This document shows positions 8,985 to 18,899 of a stretch of DNA of 64,000 nt, piece after piece. The stretch is taken from positions 39,428-103,427 of the forward strand of contig NZ_CAJHBI010000010.1 of assembly GCF_904846605.1 (NCBI RefSeq), given 5' to 3'. Position numbers and translations under genes: made by a program. The notes below the pieces were generated by a model that saw only the letters and a list, made by a program, of their open reading frames with translations, was not told the origin of the DNA and made no database searches. This DNA comes from Psychrobacter sp. 72-O-c (GTDB lineage: Bacteria > Pseudomonadota > Gammaproteobacteria > Pseudomonadales > Moraxellaceae). Position 1 is the stretch's first letter. Each line of letters opens with the position of its first letter.

Positions 8985-10310
8985 CTAGCCTTTACTCCAC
9001 TGACCTTGACGCATAATATCCTCAATAGGGTTGAGCCCAATTTGATAGCACAAGTCCGCAGGGCGGGTTATATCCCAAAGCGCTAGATCAGCATCACAGC
9101 CTACTTCTATCCGGCCCTTTTTAGACAACCCTAGTGCTTGAGCAGCATTAATAGTAGCTCCTGCTAACACCTCTTCAGGGGTTAAATAAAACAGCGTACA
9201 GCCCATATTCATCGCGAGTAATAGCGATGTCAGCGGTGACGTGCCCGGATTACAGTCGGTTGAAATAGCGATAGCAACTTGATGCTTACGCAGCGCATCT
9301 ATCGGTGGTAGCTTGGTATCACGCAAAGTATAAAAGGCACCGGGTAATAGCACCGCAACAGTATTACTGGCTGCCATTTTTTCAATATCTGCCTCTGATA
9401 AATGCTCTAAGTGATCGCTTGATAGGCCTTGGTATTCGGCAACTAAGGCACTACCGCCTATATCAGACAGCTGCTCAGAATGGAGTTTAACAGGGAGACC
9501 TAATGAGCGGGCAACTTCAAAAACGCGTCTGATTTGCTCTGAGCTAAAAGCAATATTTTCACAAAATCCATCAACCGCATCGACTAGACCTTCTTTATGT
9601 AGGATCGGCAGCCACTCGCAGACTTGCTCAATGTAGTCGTCCGCACGGTCTTTATACTCAGGTGGCAAAGCATGAGCGGCTAAGTAGGATGTGCTGACAT
9701 GAATGTCGTATTTGTCACCAAGTTGACGTGCAACGGTGAGCATTTTGCGTTCAGTATCTAAGTCCAGACCATAGCCGGATTTGATTTCGATACTGGTCAC
9801 GCCTTCTTTTATAAGCGCTAGAAGACGTTTTTCACTTTGGGCAAATATCTCCTCAATACTGGCTGCGCGAGTCGCACTGACGGTCGCGACAATACCGCCG
9901 CCTTGTGCTGCAATATCTTGGTAACTGGCGCCGTGTAGACGTGCCTCAAATTCATTGCTGCGATTACCGGCATAGACTAGGTGGGTATGACAGTCGATTA
10001 GCCCTGGTGTTATCCAGTTGCCCACAGCATCTTTGATTTGAGCGGCTTGATAATGAGAAAGATGCGGGGTCATCTGTTCGTTCGAGCCAATCCACGCAAT
10101 CGTACCTTCCTTTATACCGATAGCGGCGTTTTCTAACTGACCGTAAGGTGCGTGGTCTGCCGATGTTGATTTACCGTTTTCTTTACTGTCGATATGCACA
10201 TCAAAACCATAATGCGCTGAAAAAGTGGCAAGATTGGCATTAATAATAATTTGATCGAACGATGTCATGGTTGTGGTATCAGTGGTCGTCTGGTTTGTAG
10301 TGTTAGTCAT
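8985..10310 (-). CDS. hutI: imidazolonepropionase
   Basis: HutI hydrolyses 4-imidazolone-5-propanoate to N-formimidoyl-L-glutamate, the third step of histidine breakdown, in the cytosol. The 441-residue protein is an amidohydrolase: the metal-binding DCHTHLVYAGNRSNEF, GGGIVATVSATR, a downstream HSEQLSD, and STDCNPGTS near the C-terminus are all visible and in the family order. It is slightly longer than usual (about 405) because of an N-terminal Thr/Asn-rich tail of roughly 18 residues and a polar insert around residues 40-60. A good AGGAG lies upstream of the ATG. It is the last gene of the minus-strand hut cluster and is separated from hutG by 261 bases holding repeats, so it may have its own transcription signals. 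Confidence 0.95.
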   Translation of the reverse strand: MTNTTNQTTTDTTTMTSFDQIIINANLATFSAHYGFDVHIDSKENGKSTSADHAPYGQLENAAIGIKEGTIAWIGSNEQMTPHLSHYQAAQIKDAVGNWITPGLIDCHTHLVYAGNRSNEFEARLHGASYQDIAAQGGGIVATVSATRAASIEEIFAQSEKRLLALIKEGVTSIEIKSGYGLDLDTERKMLTVARQLGDKYDIHVSTSYLAAHALPPEYKDRADDYIEQVCEWLPILHKEGLVDAVDGFCENIAFSSEQIRRVFEVARSLGLPVKLHSEQLSDIGGSALVAEYQGLSSDHLEHLSEADIEKMAASNTVAVLLPGAFYTLRDTKLPPIDALRKHQVAIAISTDCNPGTSPLTSLLLAMNMGCTLFYLTPEEVLAGATINAAQALGLSKKGRIEVGCDADLALWDITRPADLCYQIGLNPIEDIMRQGQWSKG

Positions 10311-10373
10311 AATATACTCCTGCTAGGGGTTAATTATTTGTCTCTAATAGTCGGTTCACTTTGAAACAAATAC

Positions 10374-10449
10374 AGTGTGACTGATAGAAATTTTTGTAGC
10401 CTCTGTCACGCTGGCGAACAGCACGCCAGAAAATTTTTATCAGTCACGC
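10374..10449. repeat. MITE-like intergenic repeat, copy B
   Basis: About 76 bases with strong terminal inverted repeats: GTGTGACTGATAGAAATTTT on the left, and GCGTGACTGATAAAAATTTT read from the right end on the other strand (18 of 20 match). The centre contains GCTGGCGAACAGCACGCCAG, itself an inverted repeat. It lies in the hutI-hutG spacer. The reverse complement aligns with copy A. No coding capacity, so it would be a non-autonomous element or a structured intergenic repeat. Confidence 0.65.
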
Positions 10450-10470
10450 GGATTCATATTCATATCTGTT

Positions 10471-10521
10471 TTACTTCGTATCGACTATTACTTCGTATCG
10501 ACTATTACTTCGTATTGAATA
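10471..10521 (+). repeat. three tandem copies of a 17-bp unit
   Basis: The unit TTACTTCGTATCGACTA occurs at 10471-10487 and 10488-10504, with a third diverged copy at 10505-10521. It sits about 50 bases beyond the stop of hutG and next to MITE-like copy B. No function can be assigned. Confidence 0.85.
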
Positions 10522-10571
10522 TATAGGTATCTGGTTTATTTCGAACTGACTACAGCCAATCTATATGCCAG

Positions 10572-11624
10572 TTATAAAGTTAATAGGTGTTGCTCAATGA
10601 TGGTGGCTAAAAGTCGAGCAGCAACTTTACAGCTGCGTTGGTCACTATCATAGGTCGGGTTAATCTCAGCGATATCTGCTATTTTTACTTTTCCGGACGC
10701 CATAATAGTTTTGACAGCCCGCTCAACGAAGCTCAGCTCGATACCATAGGCAGCGGGTGCGCTGACTCCAGGTACCACGCTAGAAGGAAAGCAGTCCATA
10801 TCAATGGTCAAATAAACCACATCAACCTGATTGATAAAGGCTTCAATCTGAGCGGCAAGTGTTTCCCACGCTTGATAATAGCAGTCCTCATCACTGATAA
10901 CGCGCACACCCAAACTGTCGGCACGATCAAACAGCGCTGCGGTGTTGGAGAAGCGGCTTACCCCAATACAGCAATAGTGAAAAGGCTGCTGATATTCAGT
11001 AAGGTGTTCTGCGATTTGGCGAAAAGGGGTGCCGGAAGTGGCCACATCAGATTGACGAATATCAAGATGGGCATCAAAGTTAATGATGCCAATAACGGGG
11101 GTAGTCGGTATGTCGGCCGTATTGTTTTCACTGGTGTTACCATTAGCAGCCTGCTGAAGCGCCTGCCATAATCCTAAAAAGCTACCATAGGCCATCGCAT
11201 GTCCGCCGCCAAGACCAATAGGCAGACTACTTCTTTGAATAACGTTACTGACAACACTGGCATATTGCTGCTGGGCTTGCTCAAGCAGTTGCTCGGCAAA
11301 ACCATCGTCATCATCACAATGAATATCGCCGGCATCGCCTAACAAAGTCTGTAGTTCATCATTAAAACGTTGCTGTAGTTCAGCGATAACGGGCAGCTTA
11401 GCAAACGCGCTACGAATCAGTGGCGGTGCGGCTCTTGCGCCAACGCGTCCTTGATTGCGCCTAACACCTTGATCGCAGGCAAAGCCAACCAGCCCGATAC
11501 GCTGCTGCTCATAAGGCTGTGCCAGCTGATACCAATAGCAGGCGCGCTCGCTTTCAAATGGCTCCGAGCGTCCTGTCCATCGTGTCATATCAGCAGCAGT
11601 TTGGCTAACGGCTGTTATAGTCAT
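10572..11624 (-). CDS. hutG: formimidoylglutamase
   Basis: HutG hydrolyses N-formimidoyl-L-glutamate to glutamate and formamide with a binuclear manganese centre. The 350-residue protein is in the arginase/agmatinase fold. The metal ligands are seen in order: GGGHAMAYG, NFDAHLDIR and TIDMDCFPSSVVPG, followed by the family-typical SAPAAYGIE. The N-terminal GVRRNQGRVGARAAPPLIR matches HutG rather than agmatinase. A ribosome binding site AAAGGAG precedes the ATG by about 7 bases. It is 53 bases downstream of hutH, so the two are probably co-transcribed. The presence of hutG means this organism uses the direct route releasing formamide. Confidence 0.95.
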   Translation of the reverse strand: MTITAVSQTAADMTRWTGRSEPFESERACYWYQLAQPYEQQRIGLVGFACDQGVRRNQGRVGARAAPPLIRSAFAKLPVIAELQQRFNDELQTLLGDAGDIHCDDDDGFAEQLLEQAQQQYASVVSNVIQRSSLPIGLGGGHAMAYGSFLGLWQALQQAANGNTSENNTADIPTTPVIGIINFDAHLDIRQSDVATSGTPFRQIAEHLTEYQQPFHYCCIGVSRFSNTAALFDRADSLGVRVISDEDCYYQAWETLAAQIEAFINQVDVVYLTIDMDCFPSSVVPGVSAPAAYGIELSFVERAVKTIMASGKVKIADIAEINPTYDSDQRSCKVAARLLATIIEQHLLTL

Positions 11625-11677
11625 CGCTGATCTCCTTTAAAATGAATTTGAAGATATCTGTTTATTTAGAAAGAACC

Positions 11678-13237
11678 TTATTTAGAAAGGTACCAGTCAT
11701 TGCGCATTTCCTGCCAATACTCCGTTAAAGAACGACTGAGTATCAACTGCTTGGCCGCTTCAATATCTGGAGCTAAGTAACGGTCTTTATCATAAAAAGT
11801 AACTTGCTTACGTAATAGATGATGAGCTGTCGTCAATGGCTCTGAGGTATCAAGCCCGCGATGAAAATCAATACCTTGACCCGCTGCTAATAACTCGATA
11901 CCGATAATGGTCGCCGTATTTTGCGCCATTTCATATAAACGTCTTGCACAATAGGTTGCCATAGAGACATGGTCTTCTTGATTGGCAGAAGTTGGGATGC
12001 TATCGACACTGCCAGGATGGGCGATGGACTTATTCTCAGAGGCTAATGCCGCTGCGGTAACGTGAGCAATCATAAAGCCGGAGTTCAAGCCAGCATTATC
12101 GACTAAGAACGGTGGTAGACCTGATAAGGTTGCGTCAATTAATAAAGCTACGCGGCGCTCAGACATCGAACCAATCTCAGCAATCGCTAAGGCTAATATA
12201 TCAGCAGCAAACGCGACTGGCTCAGCGTGAAAGTTACCACCTGAGATAGCAACTGGACCATCTTCGTTATTAAAGATAAGCGGATTATCCGTCACGGCAT
12301 TGGCTTCAATTAATAAGGTTTGGCCCGCTTGATTGATAATATCAAGGCAGGCACCCATTACTTGTGGCTGACAACGTAAGCAGTAGGGGTCTTGTACTCT
12401 ATCGTCTTGTTCCCCTTGGTGTGAAGCGCGAATGTCACTACCTTCAATCAAACTTCTAAGCGATTTGGCAATTTCGATTTGCCCATGATGACCACGAACC
12501 TCATGAATACGTGCATCGAATGGCGCATCTGAGCCTTTTGCCGCATCGATAGACATTGAGCCGACGATAGTTGCCGATTCTAATAAGTCACGTGCTAAGA
12601 AATAGCCCCGTAGCGCTAGAGCGGTTGAGACTTGGGTACCATTAATTAAGGCTAGGCCTTCTTTGGCGGCAAGGGTAATGGGCTCAAGACCATGCTGTGC
12701 TAGAGCGTCAGCGGCTGGCACGCATTTACCATCGACATAGACATCTCCTTCACCCATTAGCGCTAGGGTCATATGGGACAGAGGCGCTAAATCACCGGAC
12801 GCACCGACTGAACCTTTAACAGGAATATGCGGGGTAATCTGATTGTTAATTAAAGCCAATAAACCATCGACTACTGCGCGGTGTACTCCAGAAACGCCTT
12901 GTGATAGACTGGCAACCTTCATGACCATAATCAGCCGAACCACGCCGTCTGGTAAGGGTTCACCAGTACCAACAGAGTGCGACACAATTAGGTTGCGCTG
13001 TAGTAGCTCAAGCTGATCATCGTTAATTCGCGTCTTTGCCAATAAGCCGAAACCGGTATTAATACCGTAGGCACTTTTATCACGAGCGATGATGGTTCGT
13101 ACATCTTCGTGCGAGGCATCTATCGCGTCGTACGCGCTATCGGGTAGCGAGAAGGTAACGGGCTGGTCATAAATATCGCGTAACATTTCAAAGCTTAATT
13201 GGCGCGGGTTTAGAATTAGGTTTTTTACTGTGGTCAT
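11678..13237 (-). CDS. hutH: histidine ammonia-lyase
   Basis: HutH deaminates L-histidine to trans-urocanate and ammonia, the first step of histidine use. The 519-residue length matches the family (about 510). The self-made MIO cofactor comes from Ala146-Ser147-Gly148 in [43 protein letters not shown] and the C-terminal AGQGIDFHR are also family signatures. I chose the start at 13237 because AACAGGAACAC lies just upstream of ATG there and the protein begins [16 protein letters not shown] like relatives; the frame stays open 87 bases further up but without family similarity and would run into the preceding gene. Downstream lie hutG and hutI. Confidence 0.95.
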   Translation of the reverse strand: MTTVKNLILNPRQLSFEMLRDIYDQPVTFSLPDSAYDAIDASHEDVRTIIARDKSAYGINTGFGLLAKTRINDDQLELLQRNLIVSHSVGTGEPLPDGVVRLIMVMKVASLSQGVSGVHRAVVDGLLALINNQITPHIPVKGSVGASGDLAPLSHMTLALMGEGDVYVDGKCVPAADALAQHGLEPITLAAKEGLALINGTQVSTALALRGYFLARDLLESATIVGSMSIDAAKGSDAPFDARIHEVRGHHGQIEIAKSLRSLIEGSDIRASHQGEQDDRVQDPYCLRCQPQVMGACLDIINQAGQTLLIEANAVTDNPLIFNNEDGPVAISGGNFHAEPVAFAADILALAIAEIGSMSERRVALLIDATLSGLPPFLVDNAGLNSGFMIAHVTAAALASENKSIAHPGSVDSIPTSANQEDHVSMATYCARRLYEMAQNTATIIGIELLAAGQGIDFHRGLDTSEPLTTAHHLLRKQVTFYDKDRYLAPDIEAAKQLILSRSLTEYWQEMRNDWYLSK

Positions 13238-13311
13238 AACAGTGTTCCTGTTTATATTAGTTATATAATTCGTTTTATTTGTCTTATAAAAAATTGTTGA
13301 GTGAAGAGTAG

Positions 13312-14694
13312 CTAGGCAATCCAACTAAAATACATGGCTAATTGTCCAAAAGCTGCAGCCAATAAAATACTAAGCACCACCCGTTGAAACCAAATAACGA
13401 CCATTTTGCCTACTGACAATGGAATTTCGGTTGCCAGCACACAAGGAATCATTGCTGAAAAGAACAGTATGCTGCTAATTGATATGACGCCTGCGACATA
13501 GCGGGTCAAAATCTCAGCATCACTTAGCAATAATGCAGGCAAGAACATCTCAGCAAGTCCAGCTGACATACCTTTGGCAGCCACTAAAGGGTCTGGCAAT
13601 CCGCCTAACCACGTAAACGGATAAAGTAATAAACCTAGCACGTCAAATACAGGCGTATATTTGGCTAATAACAAACCTGTCAAGCCGACAGCAATGATAG
13701 AAGGCACAATGGCGGCAGCCATAATAATGCCGTCTCTAAAATTAGACCATAAGATATGTTTGAAATCAGTAGCGCGGCGTGAGGTAGCAAGCCCTAAATC
13801 TAACGCGGCTGCTAGACGAGTACCTTTTTTATAAGTTAAGTCTGGACGTTCTACTTCATTGTCAGCGCGACTGATGGGTGGAATACGAGCAGTGATAGCG
13901 GTGACAATAAAAGTAATCACGAGCGTCGACCAAAAGAACATATTCCAGAATTCCATTAACCCTAAGGTTTTGGCGACAATAACCATAAATGCCGCTGATA
14001 CCGTGGAAAAACCGGTCGCAATAATAATGGCTTCACGAGCAGAGTATTGTTTTTGTAGATAAACGCGGTTAGTAATTAATAAGCCAATAGAATAACTGCC
14101 GACAAAAGAGGCAACAGCATCAATGGCTGATGTACCTGGAGTTTTCCAAATGGGCTTCATGATAGGCTGCATCAATACCCCAACCATTTCCAGTAGGCCA
14201 AAGCCGACTAAAAATGCTAAGATTAACGCACCAATAGGAACAATCATACCAACCGGGAGCGCCAGTTTTTCGAACAAAAACGGCAGCATGTCCTTTTTCA
14301 TCATAAAGTCAGGCGCGGCACCGGTGACATACATAACCGCCAATACCAGACCGATGACTTTAAATACGGTCAATATCGTATTGGTGATATCTTTACGCCA
14401 CGAGCCATCATAAAAAGGCTTACCCACCCCATAGACCATGAGTAAGAATAATAGTACTACTGCAAGGGTGTGCTGCTGAATGACCAGATAAGTTGCGCCG
14501 TGATCAAACAAAATAGTGCTTTTATCACCGATAGTAAATGGCACAAAAAACATAACTAAACCTATCGTACTAAATACGATCAGCTGTAATATTGCGATAG
14601 GTGTTGATAGTAGCTTTTCAGGTGGCGTCATATCGGGCGTAGTGTTAGCAGGTTGCCCAGATTTCCCATGCTTAATGGCATCTTGCTCAGCCAT
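13312..14694 (-). CDS. YjiH family membrane protein with nucleoside-recognition (gate) domains, hut-linked
   Basis: A 460-residue integral membrane protein with about ten to eleven hydrophobic segments after a polar N-terminus of about 30 residues. Gate-domain features are visible, for example [20 protein letters not shown] and [23 protein letters not shown], with a later [20 protein letters not shown]. Members of this family have no firmly established substrate. The gene lies between hutU and hutH in the same orientation, 75 bases ahead of hutH, so uptake of histidine, urocanate or another imidazole compound is a fair inference. It could instead export a pathway product. AAGGAG lies about 7 bases ahead of the ATG. 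Confidence 0.85.
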   Translation of the reverse strand: MAEQDAIKHGKSGQPANTTPDMTPPEKLLSTPIAILQLIVFSTIGLVMFFVPFTIGDKSTILFDHGATYLVIQQHTLAVVLLFLLMVYGVGKPFYDGSWRKDITNTILTVFKVIGLVLAVMYVTGAAPDFMMKKDMLPFLFEKLALPVGMIVPIGALILAFLVGFGLLEMVGVLMQPIMKPIWKTPGTSAIDAVASFVGSYSIGLLITNRVYLQKQYSAREAIIIATGFSTVSAAFMVIVAKTLGLMEFWNMFFWSTLVITFIVTAITARIPPISRADNEVERPDLTYKKGTRLAAALDLGLATSRRATDFKHILWSNFRDGIIMAAAIVPSIIAVGLTGLLLAKYTPVFDVLGLLLYPFTWLGGLPDPLVAAKGMSAGLAEMFLPALLLSDAEILTRYVAGVISISSILFFSAMIPCVLATEIPLSVGKMVVIWFQRVVLSILLAAAFGQLAMYFSWIA

Positions 14695-14796
14695 ATTATC
14701 CTCCTTGATAAAATGTCGGTTATGTTTTTAACTTACTTAAGCAATGAATATTTAAGCACTAATCATCTACCTAAGCACTGCTCATTTAAGCGCCAG

Positions 14797-16539
14797 CTAC
14801 TTAATCATGGGAAGATTTAAACCATAGTCTTTAGCGGTTTTAATCGCCAGCTCATAGCCGGCATCTGCATGACGCATCACGCCTGAACCGCAATCATTGA
14901 CCAATACTCGAGCTAAGCGTTTGGCGGCGGCATCAGTACCGTCAGCGACGATAACCATACCCGAATGCTGTGAGTAGCCCATACCAACGCCGCCGCCATG
15001 ATGCAGTGACACCCAAGTTGCGCCGCCTGCGACATTTAGTAGACCATTTAATAATGCCCAATCAGATACCGCATCTGAGCCATCTTTCATACTTTCCGTC
15101 TCGCGGTTAGGACTGGCAACTGAACCGGTATCTAGATGATCACGGCCGATGACGATAGGGCCCTTTAGCTCGCCACTTTTGACCATTTCATTAAAGGCAA
15201 GTCCTGCCTTATCACGCTCACCCAAACCTAGCCAGCAGATACGTGCAGGCAATCCTTGAAATTGGATGTGCTCTTTTGCCATATCAAGCCAGCGATGGAT
15301 GTGAGTATTTTCAGGGAACAGCTCTTTGATTTTTTGGTCGGTCTTATAGATATCTTCTGGATCACCAGATAGAGCGACCCAGCGAAACGGGCCTTTACCT
15401 TGGCAAAATAGCGGACGAATATAAGCGGGCACAAAGCCTGGAAAGTTAAAGGCATCTTTAACCCCTTCATCAAACGCCACTTGGCGAATATTATTACCAT
15501 AGTCGGTCGCTGGGATATTCATAGCTTGCAAGTCTAAAATTGCTTGTACGTGTACCGCGCAAGACTCAGCAGCAGCCTTAGTCAATGCAGCATGTTGATT
15601 ATGATCTTCTTGCGCCGCTTTCCACTCTTCCACACTCCAACCACTAGGGAGATAGCCGTTGATTAAGTCATGAGCTGAGGTTTGGTCTGTTACTAAGTCT
15701 GGTTTCATATCACCTGCATCCGCACGCTTTACCATTTCTGATAATATGTCGGCGGCGTTACCAAGTAGGGCAATAGACACCGCTTCACCAGCATCGGTAT
15801 GCTGTTTTATCAGCTCGTAAGCGTGATCTAAGTCATCTGCTTGCTTATCGACGTAGCCGGTACGCAGACGAAAATCGATACTGGATTGTTGGCATTCAAT
15901 ATTTAATGAAGTTGCCCCCGCAAAGGTCGCGGCTAATGGCTGCGCGCCGCCCATACCACCAAGACCAGCGGTCAAAATCCAGCGTCCTACCCAGCTGCCA
16001 TCATAATGCTGACGACCTGCTTCGACAAAGGTCTCATAGGTTCCTTGGACGATACCTTGGGTGCCAATATATATCCAGCTACCAGCGGTCATCTGCCCAT
16101 ACATCATCAAGTCTTTGCGATCGAGCTCGTTGAAATGCTCCCATGTCGCCCAGCGCGGTACCAGATTGGAATTGGCAATCAATACACGCGGTGCATTTTC
16201 GTGAGTCTGAAAGACACCCACTGGTTTACCTGATTGGACTAGTAGCGTCTCGTCATCTTCTAAGACTTTTAAAGACTCTAGAATCTGATCATAGCTTTCC
16301 CAATTCCGCGCCGCGCGACCAATACCACCGTAAACCACCAAGCTTTTAGGATTTTCAGCCACATCAGGATGCAGATTGTTTTGTAGCATGCGATAAGGTG
16401 CTTCGGTCAGCCAGCTTTTGCAATGCAAGGTGCTACCAGTAGGGGCGGCAATATTACGAGTCTCATCGCGGCGGGTAAATTCATTATTGTTGGTCGCTTC
16501 ATTATTAGTTCTATTATTAGTTCTATTACTAGTAATCAT
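14797..16539 (-). CDS. hutU: urocanate hydratase
   Basis: HutU adds water to urocanate to give 4-imidazolone-5-propanoate using tightly bound NAD+, the second step of histidine breakdown. The 580-residue protein carries [48 protein letters not shown] (the NAD-binding glycine cluster) and near the C-terminus [17 protein letters not shown] and [15 protein letters not shown]. The start at 16539 is supported by AAGGAACGACG before ATG; a TTG 33 bases further up is also in frame. An Asn/Arg/Thr-rich N-terminal tail encoded by a short DNA repeat extends the usual start by about 25 residues. The promoter region carries a HutC operator at 16670-16681. It is first in the minus-strand hut unit. Confidence 0.95.
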   Translation of the reverse strand: MITSNRTNNRTNNEATNNNEFTRRDETRNIAAPTGSTLHCKSWLTEAPYRMLQNNLHPDVAENPKSLVVYGGIGRAARNWESYDQILESLKVLEDDETLLVQSGKPVGVFQTHENAPRVLIANSNLVPRWATWEHFNELDRKDLMMYGQMTAGSWIYIGTQGIVQGTYETFVEAGRQHYDGSWVGRWILTAGLGGMGGAQPLAATFAGATSLNIECQQSSIDFRLRTGYVDKQADDLDHAYELIKQHTDAGEAVSIALLGNAADILSEMVKRADAGDMKPDLVTDQTSAHDLINGYLPSGWSVEEWKAAQEDHNQHAALTKAAAESCAVHVQAILDLQAMNIPATDYGNNIRQVAFDEGVKDAFNFPGFVPAYIRPLFCQGKGPFRWVALSGDPEDIYKTDQKIKELFPENTHIHRWLDMAKEHIQFQGLPARICWLGLGERDKAGLAFNEMVKSGELKGPIVIGRDHLDTGSVASPNRETESMKDGSDAVSDWALLNGLLNVAGGATWVSLHHGGGVGMGYSQHSGMVIVADGTDAAAKRLARVLVNDCGSGVMRHADAGYELAIKTAKDYGLNLPMIK

Positions 16540-16914
16540 CGTCGTTCCTTGGGGTCGTCTATTCGTGCCCAAAAAGGCTATTAATATGAATTATTTAAAA
16601 TAACCTGCTTAGGGGGTGTTGATGAAGCATGATTAATAACAGCATTAGTATATTAAGATTATTTATAAGTTGTATATACAAATTATCAGAGACTGTTTTA
16701 TCTTGCAAGTTTTTTTTAGCCAAGAGTTTAATTATTTGCAATGTGGTTTTTATAGAACGATGAATAGCACCATGATTTTGACGATGCCATGATATTATGG
16801 CGGCATTAGTGTGATTGATATTGCTGGTTAAAGTTGAAGGCTAAATCTGATAGTTAGAATTGATAATCGATAGTGGGCACAACAAAAGTAAAAATGACAA
16901 AGGTGACGATGGGC
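16540..16914. promoter_or_regulatory. hutU-hutC divergent promoter region
   Basis: About 375 AT-rich bases between the divergent hutU and hutC genes. The only clear element is the HutC-type palindrome at 16670-16681. No terminator, RNA gene or additional long ORF is seen. Both promoters should lie here, so a repressor bound at the palindrome could control hutU and its own gene. Confidence 0.7.
16670..16681. promoter_or_regulatory. HutC operator (perfect palindrome TTGTATATACAA)
   Basis: The 12-bp sequence TTGTATATACAA is a perfect inverted repeat and matches the TGTATATACA core known for HutC in pseudomonads and enterobacteria. It lies 131 bases upstream of the hutU start and about 230 bases upstream of hutC. 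Release by urocanate is the established mode for HutC. Confidence 0.85.
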
Positions 16915-17694
16915 ATGACCAAACTGAGCACAAAAAAGACAGTTCCTGCGTATCAACGCATTAAAAATGCAATATTAGATAATATTCATCGCGGCAAGTG
17001 GCAAGCAGGCGAGGCCATCTCTACAGAAATGGCGTTAGCTGAGCAGTTTGGAGTCTCGAGAATGACCGTGAATCGAGCCTTAAAAGAGTTAAGCGAAGAA
17101 CGAGTATTAGAGCGTCGACAAGGATCAGGAACTTTCGTAGCACAGCAACAGTTTAATCATACCTTCGTTGAAGTACGTAACATTGCGCAGGACTTAAAGT
17201 CAGCGAATCGTGATTATCAAGCGCGGGTGGTGAGTAAACGCAGTATCACCGCTAGCATGCTTGATGAGCGCCTACGCCGTAAGTTTGATATCGATGTGCC
17301 GAAAGTTTTACCTACAGGGCAAGCGCTTAACAATCAACTAGATAACGATGATGCGCCTGTTCTATATGAAGTAAAGATTATTCACTTTGCCGATGGTCAG
17401 CCGATTCAGTTTGAAGAGCGCTGGGTCGATGCGATAAAAGTCCCGAAGTTCATCGAGCAGGACTTTAGTATTGTTAATACTAGCGATTACTTAATTGCCA
17501 AAATTCCACTTGAGCGCGGCAGTTATACTATTCGAGCATTGGCTGCACCGGAAGAAATCGCCCATGCTTTACAGGTTGAGGCGCAGTCACCAACCTTAGT
17601 GCTCAGCCGGCAGACATATTCATCAGGTCAAGTATTGACTTTTGTCAAGATGTGGCATGCAGGCGATCGGTATCAATTCTCAGGGGAGCTATAA
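16915..17694 (+). CDS. hutC: histidine utilisation repressor, GntR/HutC family
   Basis: HutC represses hut genes and is released by urocanate. The protein has an N-terminal GntR winged helix (about residues 10-75: VPAYQRIKNAILDNIHRGKW, AEQFGVSRMTVNRALKEL, ERRQGSGTFVA) and a C-terminal UTRA ligand domain (about 100-255) with PVLYEVKIIHFADGQPIQFEERWVD and the closing GDRYQFSGEL typical of HutC. I chose ATG 16915 because AAAGGTG lies about 10 bases upstream and the helix-turn-helix domain then begins at the family-typical distance; GTG at 16873 and ATGs at 16894 and 16909 are also in frame. It is divergent from hutU and shares the operator at 16670-16681. Confidence 0.93.
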   Translation: MTKLSTKKTVPAYQRIKNAILDNIHRGKWQAGEAISTEMALAEQFGVSRMTVNRALKELSEERVLERRQGSGTFVAQQQFNHTFVEVRNIAQDLKSANRDYQARVVSKRSITASMLDERLRRKFDIDVPKVLPTGQALNNQLDNDDAPVLYEVKIIHFADGQPIQFEERWVDAIKVPKFIEQDFSIVNTSDYLIAKIPLERGSYTIRALAAPEEIAHALQVEAQSPTLVLSRQTYSSGQVLTFVKMWHAGDRYQFSGEL

Positions 17695-18068
17695 TATTCT
17701 TACGCATGCTCACTGTTTTTGTACGTTCCTTCTATCTCAATCGCGATAGTATAGACACAGTCGATCACATTCGTTTTTAAAGTATTTAACCTTAAAACTT
17801 ACCATCAGAACTTGCCACTCTAAAAATTGCCGTCTCAAAAACAGCTTTAATGTTAAAACTAGCATTGAAAAGTATAGATTTAATCCTCAAATCAAGCAGC
17901 CAAAAGCAAATATAATCAATTGAATAAAATATAATAAATTTAATAGAATAAGACCCGTAGCTCATATTTTGCTGCTAAATCTACTTGTTGTATCTACATC
18001 TTAGTAGTTATTTATCTCTGCTACTCGCACTATCTACTCATCCGTATACACTCGAATAAGGACCTCTT
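17695..18068. other. intergenic region upstream of the ABC transporter operon
   Basis: About 370 AT-rich bases without a credible gene between hutC and the transporter operon. I see no clear terminator for hutC. The only element of note is the TGTA-N2-TACA site at 17989-17998, about 70 bases ahead of the first transporter gene. Confidence 0.5.
17988..17999. promoter_or_regulatory. possible second HutC-like site (TTGTATCTACAT)
   Basis: TGTATCTACA at 17989-17998 keeps both TGTA and TACA half-sites of the HutC core and differs from the perfect operator only in the central bases. It lies 70 bases upstream of the transporter start, a position fit for control. If functional, the transporter would belong to the hut regulon. 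A single 8-base match can occur by chance in AT-rich DNA. Confidence 0.4.
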
Positions 18069-18899
18069 ATGAAACGTCGCGCCCTGTTAACCCTAGCTGT
18101 TAGCGCTCTTTTGCTTACGGCTTGTAGTCAGTCTAATACTGACGATGCTAATACTAATGCTGATAATACCGCTGGTGGCTCAGATTTGCTTCAGCGTATC
18201 AATAATGGCGGTACTATTAACGTCGGTACCGAAGGCACTTATCCGCCGTTCACTTATCATGATGTGTCCGGTGAGCTTACCGGTTATGACGTCGAGGTGA
18301 CGCGTGCCGTTGCTGATAAATTAGGCGTAACGGTTGATTTCAAAGAAACTCAGTGGGATGCGATGCTGGCGGGTCTGGATTCGAAGCGCTTTGATATGGT
18401 AGCCAACCAAGTCAGCTTGACCACGCCTGAGCGCTTGGCGAAGTACGATAAAGCGACCGCCTATAGCTGGTCAGGGGCGGTTGCGCTTGCACCAACCGAT
18501 GACAACCGTTATAGCTCATGGGAGGCATTAAAAGGTCTGCGTTCAGCCCAGTCGCTTTCGAGCAATTATGGTGAGCTGGCAGAACGCTACGGCGCAGAAA
18601 TCGTTCCTGTTGATGGGATGGCGCAGGCGATACAATTGGTCAAACAGGATCGCGCTGACTTCACCATGAACGATAATCTTGCGGTGTTGGATTATCTTAA
18701 AAAGTTCCCAGACAGTAGCCTTGAGATTAAACTGGTCGCGCCAGCAAGTGAAAAGCGTGGTTCTGGTCTGGTACTTCTTAAAGGCGATGATGCGGTAGTG
18801 GCAAAACTTGACGAAGCTATGGCTGCGCTGCAAGCTGATGGTACATTGACTAAGCTTAGTAATACCTTCTTTGGTGCTGATATAAGCAAACAAGACTGA
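18069..18899 (+). CDS. amino-acid ABC transporter substrate-binding lipoprotein, cystine (TcyA/FliY)-type
   Basis: A 276-residue periplasmic binding protein. The signal sequence ends in a lipobox (LLLTACSQ, Cys19 or so), so it should be lipid-anchored. The mature part is a family-3 solute-binding protein: [28 protein letters not shown], then [24 protein letters not shown], which is closest in pattern to the cystine-binding TcyA/FliY group. AAGGA precedes the ATG. Its stop overlaps the permease start by one base (TGATG), indicating translational coupling. The substrate could be cystine or, given the adjacent hut genes and the HutC-like site upstream, histidine; sequence alone does not settle this. 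Confidence 0.88.
   Translation: MKRRALLTLAVSALLLTACSQSNTDDANTNADNTAGGSDLLQRINNGGTINVGTEGTYPPFTYHDVSGELTGYDVEVTRAVADKLGVTVDFKETQWDAMLAGLDSKRFDMVANQVSLTTPERLAKYDKATAYSWSGAVALAPTDDNRYSSWEALKGLRSAQSLSSNYGELAERYGAEIVPVDGMAQAIQLVKQDRADFTMNDNLAVLDYLKKFPDSSLEIKLVAPASEKRGSGLVLLKGDDAVVAKLDEAMAALQADGTLTKLSNTFFGADISKQD

Noticed and set aside
10638..11171. Open plus-strand frame of 177 codons
   Set aside because: Antisense to hutG, which has all manganese-site motifs; no family resemblance and no ribosome binding site of note.
13238..13324. Longer hutH N-terminus starting upstream
   Set aside because: The extra residues lack similarity, overlap the end of the YjiH-family gene, and the ATG at 13237 has a good ribosome binding site.
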